Below, piece by piece: positions 51,436 through 64,000 of a DNA stretch of 64,000 nt. The translations under genes were made by a program, and so were the position numbers. The stretch comes from Ananas comosus (taxonomy: Eukaryota > Streptophyta > Magnoliopsida > Poales > Bromeliaceae). Position 1 is the first letter of the stretch; each line of letters starts with the position of its first letter. The DNA lies in the NCBI RefSeq assembly GCF_001540865.1, contig NC_033631.1:12486808-12550807 (forward strand), read 5' to 3'. The notes under the pieces were generated by a model. That model had not been told where the DNA came from. It saw only the letters and a program-made list of their open reading frames with translations, and ran no database searches.

Positions 51436-53940
51436 TGATATGCTAATTTATACAGTATAAATTAACAGATATGAAACACATTATTCATTGAAGATTTTAG
51501 AACTACTCATACGAAATGACAGTAAATTTGGTTATTGGAATCTTCATTTAGTGTTTAGTGCAATATATTTTTGTTCATAGATCAATTCGATGTCTCTTCA
51601 GGTTAGTAGGTTAAGTGGATTGAGCTTTCGAAAGCTCTTTTGTACCAACCAATTTAATCCTTTAGTGATTTGGTTTTTGGAGAACAAATTATGGTGAATT
51701 ATGGAACCATATGCCTTAGAATATAAAGAGCCCTACTTACAAATTTCAAATTAAACTTCTCATTTGGAAGCTTAGAGATACATATGATCGCTCTAATCGC
51801 TTCATAATTCCATTTTCCTTTTCAGCTACAAAATCCTCTAAAATGAAATACAACAGAAAAAAATCAAATAATCCCGCATATAACAGTGGTCCAAGGACAA
51901 CAAGATTGAAGTGGACTTCACGCGCAATCCACTCCCAAATTAATCACTTATTATTAACAGAGCTTAATTAAGATCATGCATGATACTCTCAATTAAACCC
52001 CATGCGCGCCAACATGCTTCTCTTAGAGTGCACAATGAAACGTTGATCTCGCGGCGCATATTTAAGCCTCTGTTTGAGATTACGTATAACATAAGCTTCA
52101 AACTCAAAAGAACCCACATAAGAATCTATACCTACTAAATACGAAGTCCCCGATCAAGGTTGAAGCCTTAAATTTATCCACATAAAAAGAATTGATTGTC
52201 CGATCTCAATATAGGCTGCTACATGCCTTACTGTTATAGCAACGATATTTATAAAAATAAATTTTTTAAAAAAAGTGAACAAAGCACAATGCTTATTTGT
52301 TTTTCTCCTGTTAAGTAAGGATCCCTTTTGGACATGTCCTGCACATGATGATGAGCTACTTACCACACAAATTGCAATTTGCTGTTATGATACCCACTAG
52401 TTTTGAGAACCCAAAAGACCATCTTTTGACACACGAATCCCACTAAATTGGTCCCAAATCTCAACCAATGGTGATTAGTTAGGTCAATTAACTAGTGGGT
52501 TTGATAATTGATATCAATGGTCTCCTCTTTTTGAATTTAATAGTAGGGTATATCTATTTGAATATATAATTAAATTTGTACTTTTGATATACATGTATTC
52601 TACTAGGAAAGCATGTATGGATAGAGAAAGTCTACTATATAACACTTACACCACATTATCTATTACCAACAAAACATATCTCTTCATTTGAAAGAAAAGT
52701 GTGAATTCAGTAGAATTTTTTTATTGGCTTGGAATACCACGTCAATAATATAAATGTACCACAATAATAATTCGACATGTTGTAACCCTTTTTCAGGTAC
52801 CCTTTACCTCATTTCCGCAAATGCAATCACCCACGGTTGTGTTTTACCATTATTTTTTTTTTCCTTTTCTACAAAGAAATCACCTGTGATTGTGTAATCT
52901 TTCAATTCACACTCCATTGTGCCAATTCCTAAAAGGGAAGTGTATAGTAAATAGGTCACCACATTTGTGATGTTTAAACTTCTTTTTCTATGATAGAAGC
53001 CTAGTCTAGAAGGAAGATGAGAATGTTTTTACTGAATACTATTTCTTATTAATGAATTGACAAATTAATGATTTTTTTTCATAAGTTGAGTAAGATATTT
53101 CTCAATGTATACAGTTACTGAATACTATTTCAAAATATGTTATCTTTGGTAGTCCCGGAAAAATAAACAGTAGCATTTTACCTCAGAAAACTACATCAGT
53201 AAATAATTCTTTGCCATAAAAAATGCATATAAAAAAGGAAAAATAAGGCCAGGAATAACTCTAAATGCACATCAAGGAAAGAAAACTAAATGACATGACG
53301 GTAAATATCAACTATCAACCTTTTTATAATAGGAGAAATTATAATTGATATTATTCAATTAACTATTCTAGTTAACAAGTCACAGAATTATTAAATGCAG
53401 TGCAGAAATATTCAGACGTCCACAGTGACCTCTTAAAACAAAAACAGAGGATTCATATGAGAATCCAAAGTTTCCTTTCAATCGTTGTTGGGGACATTAA
53501 TGAAAGCATCCAAACACCGCCACAGTTCACATGGTATCAAAGGTCGGGGGACCCACCCCCCTCCTCCTCTTAAATTTTTTTAGAATGTGTAGTATGTAAT
53601 TAATGAAGCCACATTTTCATATTTTACTCCATTAATGACCTTGATTGCTGATCCAAAATTTAACAAAATTGTAATTTATTTTATTTGTTTCAATTAATCA
53701 TCTTATATATGACTGTGTCCATCTAAAATCTTTCTCGGTGGGAAAATTCAGAAGACTCTGGAAAATTTTAGGATAAAATAAATAACAGGGCAGAGGCGGT
53801 TTTGACTGACCTTTGTTAAATTCGGCATTTAAGCGTGATCTCGACTGACTTGTACAGTTATGCGTGATCTCGATCTCGGCATTTTAGCAATGCGATCGCC
53901 GACTATGGGACTTGAGGGCGCAGAATTAGTCTCTATGCGG
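51436..53940. other. Intergenic, AT-rich
   Basis: About 2.5 kb with no convincing gene, RNA or repeat. A 13-base word near 53532 (TGGTATCAAAGGT) resembles a retrotransposon primer-binding site but has no LTR partner here. Confidence 0.5.
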
Positions 53941-54828
53941 ACGCATAACTAACTCAATCTGAAGTTCCCGCGCTCCCTCTCCATTTGAACACCACCTCCT
54001 CTTTCCCCTCTGTAATGACCTGAAGTATTAAGTAGTCTAATAGCTAGCAGGGGAAGGAAGTAAAAATGTCTAACTTTACAATAGTAAGAGCAGAAATAAT
54101 GGCCGCAGCAAGTGAGGAAAAGCGCGCGCGAAGGAGCTTGGGTGTCCTCGGAGCGGAGAGAGAGCAGAAGAAGGACCGAGGTTGGAGGAGAAGTCCGACA
54201 GATCTTGGTTTTTTGGGGCGAAGAAGAGAGCAGGCGGGTCGGAGCCTCAAGCCTTCGGAGCGGAGGAAAAAGGCGAGCCCAAAACCCGCAGGGTCGCGGA
54301 TGATGCGGAGAAGGAGGAGTCCGGCATCCGTTTACCCACTTACTAGCACTGCCGGACCGGGAGGCCCAGAGAGGTAGCCCAACAAACCCGAATGGCAGCC
54401 CAACCAATCAGCATCTCATTTTTGGTCACTTTGCTGTTTAGTCCTAAGAGATTATGTAATTTCCATTACAGTTTAAGTCCTAAGAAGTATAAGTACGAGA
54501 ATGTATGGCAAACAAAGGCATCGATGAAATGAAATATTGCTTATCTTCTTCCCCAATCCTTCTCTAAACCCTTCTTTGCTTCTAAGCTCCCTAATTCTCC
54601 TCTCTCTTCTCTACTTCTAATCCCTATCCTCATCTCTCTGTATCTCTCTCTGTCTCTCTCATTCCCATCATCTCCCAATTCACGCTCCTCAATCCGAGGT
54701 CTCATCGGATCGCGATTGGGATCAGGTTGGTCACGCCATCATCCCGGTTAGCCATCCATCTCCATCGAGGGTTGCTAACAGGTCCGGCACATTACACCCT
54801 CCTTTCTCACATAGTAGAGAAACAGAGC
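53941..54828. other. GC-rich spacer and peroxidase promoter region
   Basis: 54040-54380 is GC-rich and purine-rich without family resemblance in any frame. 54540-54670 is pyrimidine-rich (CTTCT and CTCT words), which suits a promoter or leader of the peroxidase gene. Confidence 0.4.
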
Positions 54829-54878
54829 TCGAAGAAGAAGAAGAAGAACACCAAGAAGAAGAAGAAGAAGAAGAAGAG
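54829..54878. repeat. (GAA/AAG)n repeat in peroxidase leader
   Basis: About 50 bp of GAA triplets with one interruption, directly before the ATG at 54880. The frame stays open through it upstream to 54727, so a Lys-rich N-terminal extension is formally possible but would mask the signal peptide. Confidence 0.75.
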
Positions 54879-54879
54879 G

Positions 54880-56286
<1,407 letters not shown>

Positions 56287-59164
56287 CCGTTCGGCTAGGC
56301 TACTGCTTCTTCATCTCGGCCGTCTGATTTGTGCGGCACGGCCTCCACGTAGGTACACCAGACTCTCTGCTTCAGCAGAGTACAGAGATTTTTTCTTTTC
56401 TTTTCTTTTCTTTTCTTTTTTTACCCCTAGCGATTTCTCCAAATTTATTTTGACAAATATCTTGTGCAAAGTATATCGACAATTAAACACTCCAGTTGAA
56501 GATTCGAGCTTCAATTTTCTTTTAAAAAAATTCACTGGGCCCAGCGTGTACACGTTAAAGGCCCAACTAACCCAATTTCAGGGCCCGGCCCAGATGCATC
56601 AGAGTTGCACAGAAGCGCTGAGGTGAGCTCACCGCTCTCCCTACCTTATCCGGAAAATATAGACACTTCCGTAATAATAGATTCAACACAGGAATTGATT
56701 TTTTTTTTTCATTCCACAATCAAAACAAGTTGGATATGACTTATAAGCATATTTCTGTATGCAGAAACTGTTTACTCAATTTGATGATACATTTCACAGG
56801 AACCAGACAACAACTCTTTCAACCTGCTTTTATCATGGCTCAGTTTGCATTACAGGAAATTGTCACAAAAACAGAGAAGCTGATTGGTCACTCTTCACTC
56901 TTTAATCATGCATACTTGTGATCATCAGCTGCAAGGGAAAAAGCATCGCCCATTATTTCAAGCTTAGATTCCCTCCAAATTCAACTGCGCGACATCAAAC
57001 GAACAAGTAAGCACCTTTTTAAAGTAGAAGCTCTTAGCATTATATCTCAAAATAAAATAAATGCCTGAAAACCAGTTCCAGTTATACTAATTTATATTTA
57101 GGTAAGAATAGAGTAAGCATATTTTGGTACTGTTTAAGGCTAAAGCAGGAGGCGCATTTGGTGAAAATTTTCATTAGAACTTGGGAGCAAGACTGAAATG
57201 TACGCTGGTATCACTAAATGGTAGGAGGCGGCTATTATTCTTGTTGTATGGTAGCGAGAACTGAGAAAAGGAAATTGAAAATATGGCATGTTTCTATATG
57301 CAATGCTCCTTTATGGTACAAAAGACTAGTTTATAAATAAATGCACACAAAGAGAGACATAAAAAATGAAGGATACTATACTAATTTGAGAACACCTGAT
57401 AACCACGTAGATTGACTTTAAGAAGACGGAGTAATGTGAAGGTTTGAAAAGAAAACAAAAAAAGGAGGAAACAAAGAAATAACAATAGGTCAGAGATTAA
57501 AGAAGAAGAAGAAAGTAGCATTCAATCCATCTAGCTAGTTCTCAGAGCATAATAGCCTACTATAATAGTTACGAATTCCCTGAAGGGAGGTAAAAAATTC
57601 TTATCTACATGCTGCAACAAATAAGATCAAAGGATAGTGCACAAATGAGCTCTATAGACGGTGCATCTGCTAGCTTCCTGATAGGCTAACCTTAGAGCAG
57701 TAAAGTCTTAAGCCAGTCAGATTGTTGCAGTCCTATATAACTCGTACTAAATAATAAAAAGAATTGCAGTCGCACAACCAGCTCACAGAGATTTTGACAA
57801 TTTAAGGATGAGATGTTGTCGCCATAACAATGAAACATGTATATCGAGAGAGGAAGACTTTTAGCCGTAAAATGACTAAACTCCTAGGTTTTAAAAGGAA
57901 GACGACAATTAAGTTTCTTCAAAAGAAAGAATACAACTAGTTTCCAAAAGAATTATTCTGATAGGCCAAATTGCTACTTCAGTCCACTGACAGAGTCATT
58001 GAACAAGCCCACATGTGCTTGATAAATCCACTTGGTTTAGATTCCCGTCACAAGATGGATTTGATTGCACGCAATTCAAAAGTTAGTGGATTCGGAAACC
58101 CAAAACCCAGATTGTCTTAAATCTTAACCTAGTGGACTTAATTAAAGAACCTAAATCAGTTAGTGGATTTATCTATCAATATGGCCTAAGTTATCATGCA
58201 AGACTTTTCCACAGATTCCACATACTATGTATTAGGAAAGGGAATGAGTGAAAAGTGAAGGCCATATGTTCTTTGACCTTCAAAAGATCAAAAATAATGA
58301 TATGATTTTGATAGATATATTCTTAGCTAGCTGTTAAGAGTAATTAGTTCAGCATGCAAGATCTTCTTGAATCAAGGGGGTGATTAGACTAAGACCTTAT
58401 AATTCCATGACCTACAGAGAGTAGTTCTAATTGGTCAATGGTAAACTGATTCTTGTAGAATGCAACTGACCCACACCAACAAACTTATACCATCTAGAAG
58501 TGTGTCCAAACAGATACTTAAGACCACTAAATGATCAAAGGATGCAGAAAAGGTGGTGTTCGTTTTCTAATAGAGCTGCATTCTCCCACTTATGTACTAT
58601 GTCTGAGATGGTCAAGTAGTAAAGTTTGAAATCCAACTAGATAAGTTTCAATGGGCTCGTTAGCACATCATCAACACCAAATTTAACAAAATTGGATATC
58701 TGTTTTTATCAAGAAAATGATTAGTACAAAGAACTAAAAGCAACTTTTAGACCTTCAAAATGGAAATGGTCCATCCAATTCATCCTCGAACTTACCTGAT
58801 GCACCTTTGTGTCCTCTAGCTTTTCATATTCAATCAGTTTAATGTTATTATGCGTGAATCAATGAGAACCAGTCATTAACTTTTCATCAAATCTAGCATT
58901 ATTGTACAAAGATACCGATACTCTTTAATGTGGTCCCTTCCTAAGCTTGATCTCCTTATCAAGCTCTTACAAATGGGAACTTCACAGGATCACCTAAAGC
59001 AAGGTTCTCGGTCCACTTCCATCGTGGAATCACATTCTGAAAGCACAACCATATAGAGCATGATTTATATTTGTTAAGATAGTGCTTATGATGCCATTCT
59101 TTACACTCAAGCTTTAATAGATAATAAAGACATCTGATGTGTTAATCATGAAATGGGTGAAGAA

Positions 59165-59285
59165 CCTGTACGTGGACCCCCCTACACCCACACCCCTGAA
59201 TTCCCCCATAAGGACTTGAACCCACACGCTCACCCTTCCCCTTCCCATGTCTCGCAACTAAGGATCCGAGTGGTTTGGCCGTAAA
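59165..59285 (-). mobile_element. Possible tRNA-derived retroposon head
   Basis: On the minus strand GGGTTCAAGTCCTTATGGGG fits an RNA polymerase III box B, preceded about 40 bp upstream by a degenerate box-A-like TTAGTTGCGAG. It does not fold as a full tRNA by eye. Different from the SINE family at 37.1 and 51.3 kb. Confidence 0.4.
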
Positions 59286-61342
59286 CAACTTATTTACTTC
59301 ATATTTTCAAGATAGTCATTGCCTAACTTACGAATATGGCAACAAAAGATATTCAATGCATATATTCAACTAAAAGAAGCAGTAACTTTTAGCCGTTATC
59401 TGAATATGTTTAGCACTGATGCAGAAGATGAACATGAGACACCAAAGAGAAACAAGATGAGATCAAAGGTCATCTGCAAACATGTTACACTTGGAACATT
59501 GGCTTGCATAATAGTGAAGATCAACCAAAGAAAGAAAGTTAATATTTAGTTCAAAGAAAAATAAAAATATTATTTAAATCAAGAGGTTTAATGGAAATTT
59601 TTTCAGAAGAAAATGAAGATCAATGTCCTTATCATATTTATAATAACAACGCAACCTTCTAGCTGGCCAGGCCAGCTAAACATTCTCTACATGAATCAAC
59701 TTCCTGCTTCAATAATTCACACTGCTGGCCCCCCCATTAATTGTCAATAGAGAAGGGTAGAGACAAATGTACACATAATAAGTAACTTAATCTTTAGACA
59801 TGCTTACATGTTATTGGGATAAGAGGCATCTGTTACTACATTATTTTTCTTATTTTATTTATTTATTGAAGTTGTTTCAACATTTTACTGGGTAGATTAC
59901 TACAAGCTCAATTACTTTCTGCAAATGACCTACTTAGACAGACTTATAAGGAATAAATTTGACATTTTGAAGTTCTAGTCAAGAAAGCAAATAGAAGGAC
60001 TTAGTCAGATACTCAAATCACAATATTTTGTGGTCAATATTCTTATTCAAAGTTGAGATTGATTGCATTCAGTAAAACAGATTTAACACAAGATGACATA
60101 ATTTCAACGAATTTCTGTTTAAAATGCACCTCCGGCACGTAATGCTTTCTAACAGAGCGCCTGCATTTCTCTCCATTTCTAAATGTCCAAGTTGTTGATT
60201 GAGGGAGCAATTCCAATTAGCTAAATGGGATTGAGAATACAAGGACTAAGTGGGTGCAAAGGTTATTCACATTAAAAAATGTGAATGTTTCGTCACCAGA
60301 AACAATTCGAATTAAACAACTACTTAATCCAGCTCACATTAGATCATATCTGTGAAGCTTACACAATCTTAAAAGAAAACAAAAATCAGAGCAGGAATGC
60401 TATTCTTTGAGACAGCCTGATACTTGTCGACCTCTTCACCGAATCCGACACAAAAAAAATATTACCAACAAATTGTCCATGTTCCTATAGTGGTAGGTAT
60501 CTTTCTCAAAGCCCCCCTAAAAATTTTAATTTCCGATAAATATACGCTGTGATAAAGGAAACATGAGCTGTTCTGATATCCCCCTCCTACCCATGCAAAG
60601 AAGCACAACTGTACAAACAACAACAAAAGAATCCAATTATGGTACCAAAGGAATCTAGTTCCTTTTCACACTGGGCTAAGCAACCTAACCAAGGCACTTG
60701 CTTGCAATGCATGGACCTTTTCCCATCCAACCTAAGTGCTAATCCCATGCAGACCACACTATTTGAATGATAAGCAGTCACTTTCATAGCTACATTGGTG
60801 GGAGTCCCACACACACTACTCCTCACGCACGATCTCCCTATCATAATCATCATTGTTTAATTAAGCACGTTCGCGTTTTCGATACAAAACAGGTTGGATA
60901 ACTCCCCGTCCTTCCTAATCCAATAAGCGACGCTCTGCGAATTTATGCACAGCTTTCGAGCGATCAGTTTGGTGGGACGAGAAACCACACGGCCTGCATC
61001 GGAGCTAATCGATGTTCGGCGAATGAGGAGTGGCAAAGTAACAATAGTTTTGGACCCTTTCCTCTAGCCATTTGCATAAAGGAGAATATAATTGTAAGCA
61101 TGCATGAACAATTGTAACTAATGAGACAACAAAAGCAGGTAGAAGAAAGGTTGGTTCAATTATTTGCGTACCCCATCCCTATCCTTAGCCCGTAGTTGGA
61201 GAGGATGAGGAAAGATCCTAGAAAAAGCGCTCCATTTTTAAATTAGAAGGTGGATAACAAACGGAATTAAATAAATTGAAAAAAAAAAGGCTCTCTAATT
61301 TAGAAACCTTTAAATAGCCACATATCCTACAGATGAAACTTC

Positions 61343-61380
61343 CCCCCTCTTCCTCTTCCTCTTCCTCTTCCTCTTCCTCC
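61343..61380. repeat. (TTCCTC)n microsatellite
   Basis: Six-base CTTCCT/TTCCTC units over about 38 bp, upstream of the cytidine deaminase gene. Confidence 0.85.
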
Positions 61381-61531
61381 AAGCTTTGAGGAACACCGTA
61401 TACGATCGATACTAGTGCTAGACAACGACAAACATAACTGGGCGAAGGGGAACGGGAAGGGGAAGGGGGAGGGGAAGGGGATAGGGGATAGGATGGGGGA
61501 GGAGAAGATCACCGACAGATCGACGGCGGAG

Positions 61532-62308
61532 ATGGCGCTGCCGGGGTTCGTGATCTCGGTTCCCGGTGGGCGCGGTGGGGCTGGGATCGAGCGGGCGCGT
61601 GTACGTGGGCGTGAACCTGGAGTTCCCGGGGCTCCCCCTCCACCACTCGGTGCACGCGGAGCAGTTCCTGGTGGCGAACGCCGCGGCGGCGGGGGAGGCG
61701 GGGATCCGGTGCATCGCCGTGTCGCACATGCCCTGCGGCCACTGTCGCCAGTTCCTCCAGGAGCTCCGCGCGGCGCCGGAGATCCGGATCCTCGTCACCT
61801 CCGACGGCCCCGCGGCGGCGTTCCGGCCCCTCTCCGCGCTGCTCCCGCGGCCCTTCGGCCCCCCCGACCTCCTCCACAAGGACGTGCCCCTCCTCCTCGA
61901 GCCCCACGACAACGACCTCGGCCCCGCCGCCATTGCCGCCGCGGAGGACGGCGTCGAGGGGGCGGCGGACGAGAGGCTGAGGGCGGCGGCGGAGGCGGCT
62001 GCGAGGGCGGCGTACGCGCCGTACAGCGGGTGCGCGGCGGGGTTCGCGGTGGCGGACGCGGCGGGGAGGGTGCACGCGGGGGCCTACGCGGAGTCGGCGG
62101 CGTACAACCCCAGCCTGGGGCCGGTGCAGGCGGCGATGGTGGCCATGACGGCGGCGGAGGCGGAGCGAGGCGGAGGTGGGGCGGCGGCGCTCGTGGAGAA
62201 GGAGGGGCGGGCGGTGTCGCACGAGGCCACGGCGAGGATCTTCCTCGCCGCGGTGGCCCCGAGGGCCCACCTGCGCGTCTACCGCTTTCGACGTCCGATC
62301 AAGCCTAG
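61532..62308 (+). pseudogene. CDA: Cytidine deaminase with broken N- and C-terminal frame
   Basis: Pyrimidine-salvage enzyme, cytidine to uridine, intronless as in other plant CDA genes. The recognisable core is in one frame from about 61554 to 62290: FPVGAVGLGSSGRVYVGVN, LEFPGLPLHHSVHAEQFLVA with catalytic HAE, SHMPCGHCRQFLQELR with the two zinc Cys, LLPRPFGPPDLLHKD, then the second deaminase-like domain YAPYSGCAAGFAV and ESAAYNPSLGPVQAAMVA. The start ATG at 61532 (MALPGFVIS) is in a different frame, and TGA at 61551 precedes the core frame. About 35 family residues are missing between. At the C-terminus the core frame runs on through a poly-T tract to 62462, while a neighbouring frame would end YRF-STSDQA at 62308. 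It may be a decayed gene or assembly errors. Confidence 0.8.
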
Positions 62309-62569
62309 ACGGGACAGATCTGCCGATTCTACTTGCCCACGTATATTTATTATCTCTCTCTCTGTCTCTAATGGTTTGTTTTTTTTTTTTTTTTTTTTTT
62401 TTTGTATGTTGATGATGACGACGATCATGAATGATGATGATGATGATGATTATGATGATTAGTGGATGAGGGAAATGGACGGTGGGGTTTGGAAGATTTA
62501 TCTGCATTGTGAAGACGAGGATGTTTTGGCTGGTTTGCTCTGGTGGATTCTTCAGGCATAATGTTGTTA

Positions 62570-62600
<31 letters not shown>

Positions 62601-64000
62601 GTTGGCAAACAATCACGGGCTTCAGATATGTGGTGTGGATAATTTGATGGGGAATTTCTTTTCTGTCTAATGGATCATTTTGATGAGGAGGTTCTTCAAT
62701 TTTTTTTCTTTTTTTTTCTTCTATATGGTCATTTAATTCTCCATTTCAGATGCTTGGCTGGCCTGTTACTGTATTATCTTTTTTTCTATATATATTTTTT
62801 TGTTTGGTTTATATAACCTATTCGTGCTCAGTAGTTAACAAATGAAAAAATGATAAATATCTCCGTGTTAGAAGAGCAGGACAGAAGCAGAGAAATATAT
62901 CTATATCTATATATATAATATATAGATATATTGAATTTTTATGGAGGAAGAAAAGTTGTTAGAAGATTTTTTGTAAAAATATGTTGTTGCTTCTTTTATA
63001 AAGTATGTGACATTCATTTCATAAGGTGATATTTTGCGAAGTAAGTTTTGTTGCTGATGAAATTTGGCCACTGAATCCTGGCCGTCAAAATCAAAAAATG
63101 CTCATTAAATGTTTTTGTTTTTTTTCATAGCGTGGAAAACAGGAGCTTGACTTGTGCACCAAATCCCAAGTCGTCTGGAATCAACGCTCCAGATTTGATG
63201 GTTGGTTTTCCAAATTTAAAATTGAAATCTAGTTCTTCATATTTTCAGCCAAATTAATTATTTAAAAAATAAAATGTTCTCATTCTATTGAATTGATTGG
63301 CAGTGAGAAATTAGCAACCATTATTAGGCCATTTGGAGCTGTGAACTGAATTTAGATGAAGTTAATCAACATGGAACTTTATCCCTAACAAAGAAAACAT
63401 AAAAATAAAAGAGAGATGCGGCGAGGCTATCAAATATCAAAAATGCTCAACAAGGTGCAATCGGATTAAGTTGCAATCTCTTTTAACAATATATATTCTC
63501 TTTCCAATCGCTGTCAAAGGTCTCAATCCATTGACAAGCATGATCGAAGTAAATGTCAAATCGAGCAGTGTACATCGTAGTCTTTGTTGCAGGATTAGTT
63601 TTACTATTTTTTTAATAAAATAAATTAACAAAAATAAAATTTCGATCTATAGGATGTTAAAATTTTTATATATTTTAATAGAGTGCAAGGATAGTATTTT
63701 TCATGCTAATTTTATCTTTACGTGAGCACTCAACTACGTAGGGAAAAATAAATATTGCTTTTTTGTTGAGAAAAAAATAGTACGCTATCCGCTTCATTTA
63801 TTTCAAAAGTAAATTAAGTTGTATAGGTGAGACATCACAGGTCTTGAGTAAAGCGAAAAAAAAAAAAAACAATTACAGCGGTGCCTAACTATTAAGAGAA
63901 ATTGCTCTCATTGACTCATCAGTTGTTTAATCTTGTAGATTTCAGAAAAAAGTCTGATTTGGCCAATCTGAAAAACACACCATTTCTGACCTTTCAAGTG
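62309..64000. other. Intergenic, CDA 3' flank
   Basis: Contains a T-run 62378-62403, (GAT)n 62428-62452, (TTA)n 62566-62600, a TA-rich palindromic stretch 62897-62932 and a truncated retroposon tail at 63759-63855. No gene recognised. Confidence 0.55.
63759..63855 (-). mobile_element. Truncated SINE/LINE tail, minus orientation
   Basis: TTTTTTGTTGAGAA then ATAGTACGCTATCCGCTTCATTTATTT matches the tail of the copies at 37.1 and 51.3 kb; the tRNA-like head is missing. Confidence 0.5.

Larger units (their letters stand above)
56287..61414. other. Five-kb region without a recognised gene
   Basis: 56530-56600 is dense in GGCCC/GCCCA words (site II-like), as before promoters. 57000-61300 is AT-rich with short open frames only. 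On the minus strand 58959-59036 could be a last coding exon (see findings). 59165-59285 resembles a tRNA-derived retroposon. 61343-61380 is a CTTCCT-type microsatellite. No protein family was recognised. Confidence 0.5.

Noticed and set aside
53532..53544. TGGTATCAAAGGT as retrotransposon primer-binding site
   Set aside because: Only similar to the initiator-tRNA complement; no LTR, TG..CA border or gag/pol nearby.
53949..54407. Open frames of 100-150 codons on both strands upstream of the peroxidase
   Set aside because: GC-rich purine-biased DNA, no family resemblance, no splice context.
60587..60853. 88-codon minus-strand open frame, Cys-rich
   Set aside because: No recognised domain, no signal or partner exons; could be chance.
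61415..62612. Very long GC-rich open frames on both strands over the cytidine deaminase
   Set aside because: Shadows caused by high GC; only one plus frame carries the deaminase motifs.

Overview
The window reads as plant nuclear DNA, most likely from a monocot. Genes are split by GT-AG introns, several first exons are GC-rich within AT-rich flanks, transposon and SINE debris fills introns and spacers, and the gene families are plant-specific: clade A PP2C, XTH, ACC oxidase, class III peroxidase, SUEL-type beta-galactosidase and MIR156. I could not fix the species. No rRNA, tRNA gene, CRISPR array or prokaryotic operon was seen. All exon models were derived by hand from reading frame, splice sites and family conservation; in the intact models the exon phases agree throughout.

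Layout. 1-1945 (+): 3' end of a PMI1-RELATED-type chloroplast-movement gene. 3059-5584 (-): CFIm25, a 3'-end mRNA processing factor, 7 exons. 6612-11639 (-): KRR1, an SSU processome factor, 12 exons; its first exon reads only if several missing bases are assumed. 13738-14901 (+): a small RPL18a-like membrane protein. 15990-18405 (-): clade A PP2C. 21835-26038 (+): METTL2/8-like tRNA m3C methyltransferase. 26816-28716: composite TIR element with a 7-bp target-site duplication, nested MITEs and a captured GC-rich coding fragment. 30350-30756 (+): MIR156 hairpin whose 3' arm is tandemly repeated. 32146-35508 (+): four-RRM poly(A)-binding protein without a visible MLLE domain. 38041-39757 (+): XTH. 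40964-42174 (+): ACC oxidase. 43761-50282 (-): beta-galactosidase, 19 exons. 54880-56286 (+): class III peroxidase. 56287-61414: about 5 kb with no recognised gene. 61532-62308 (+): cytidine deaminase with disrupted ends.

The genes are independent single transcription units. Themes recur by chance or loosely: RNA biology (CFIm25, KRR1, METTL, PABP, MIR156), cell wall (XTH, beta-galactosidase, peroxidase) and hormone signalling (PP2C for ABA, ACO for ethylene).

The most unusual object is the MIR156 locus. The mature miR156 arm is single and canonical, but the complementary arm is embedded in a ~141-bp minisatellite and occurs three times, separated by ~85-bp alternating purine-pyrimidine tracts. 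Second come the clustered one-base losses in KRR1 exon 1 and in cytidine deaminase, which look like homopolymer contractions in the assembly or early gene decay.
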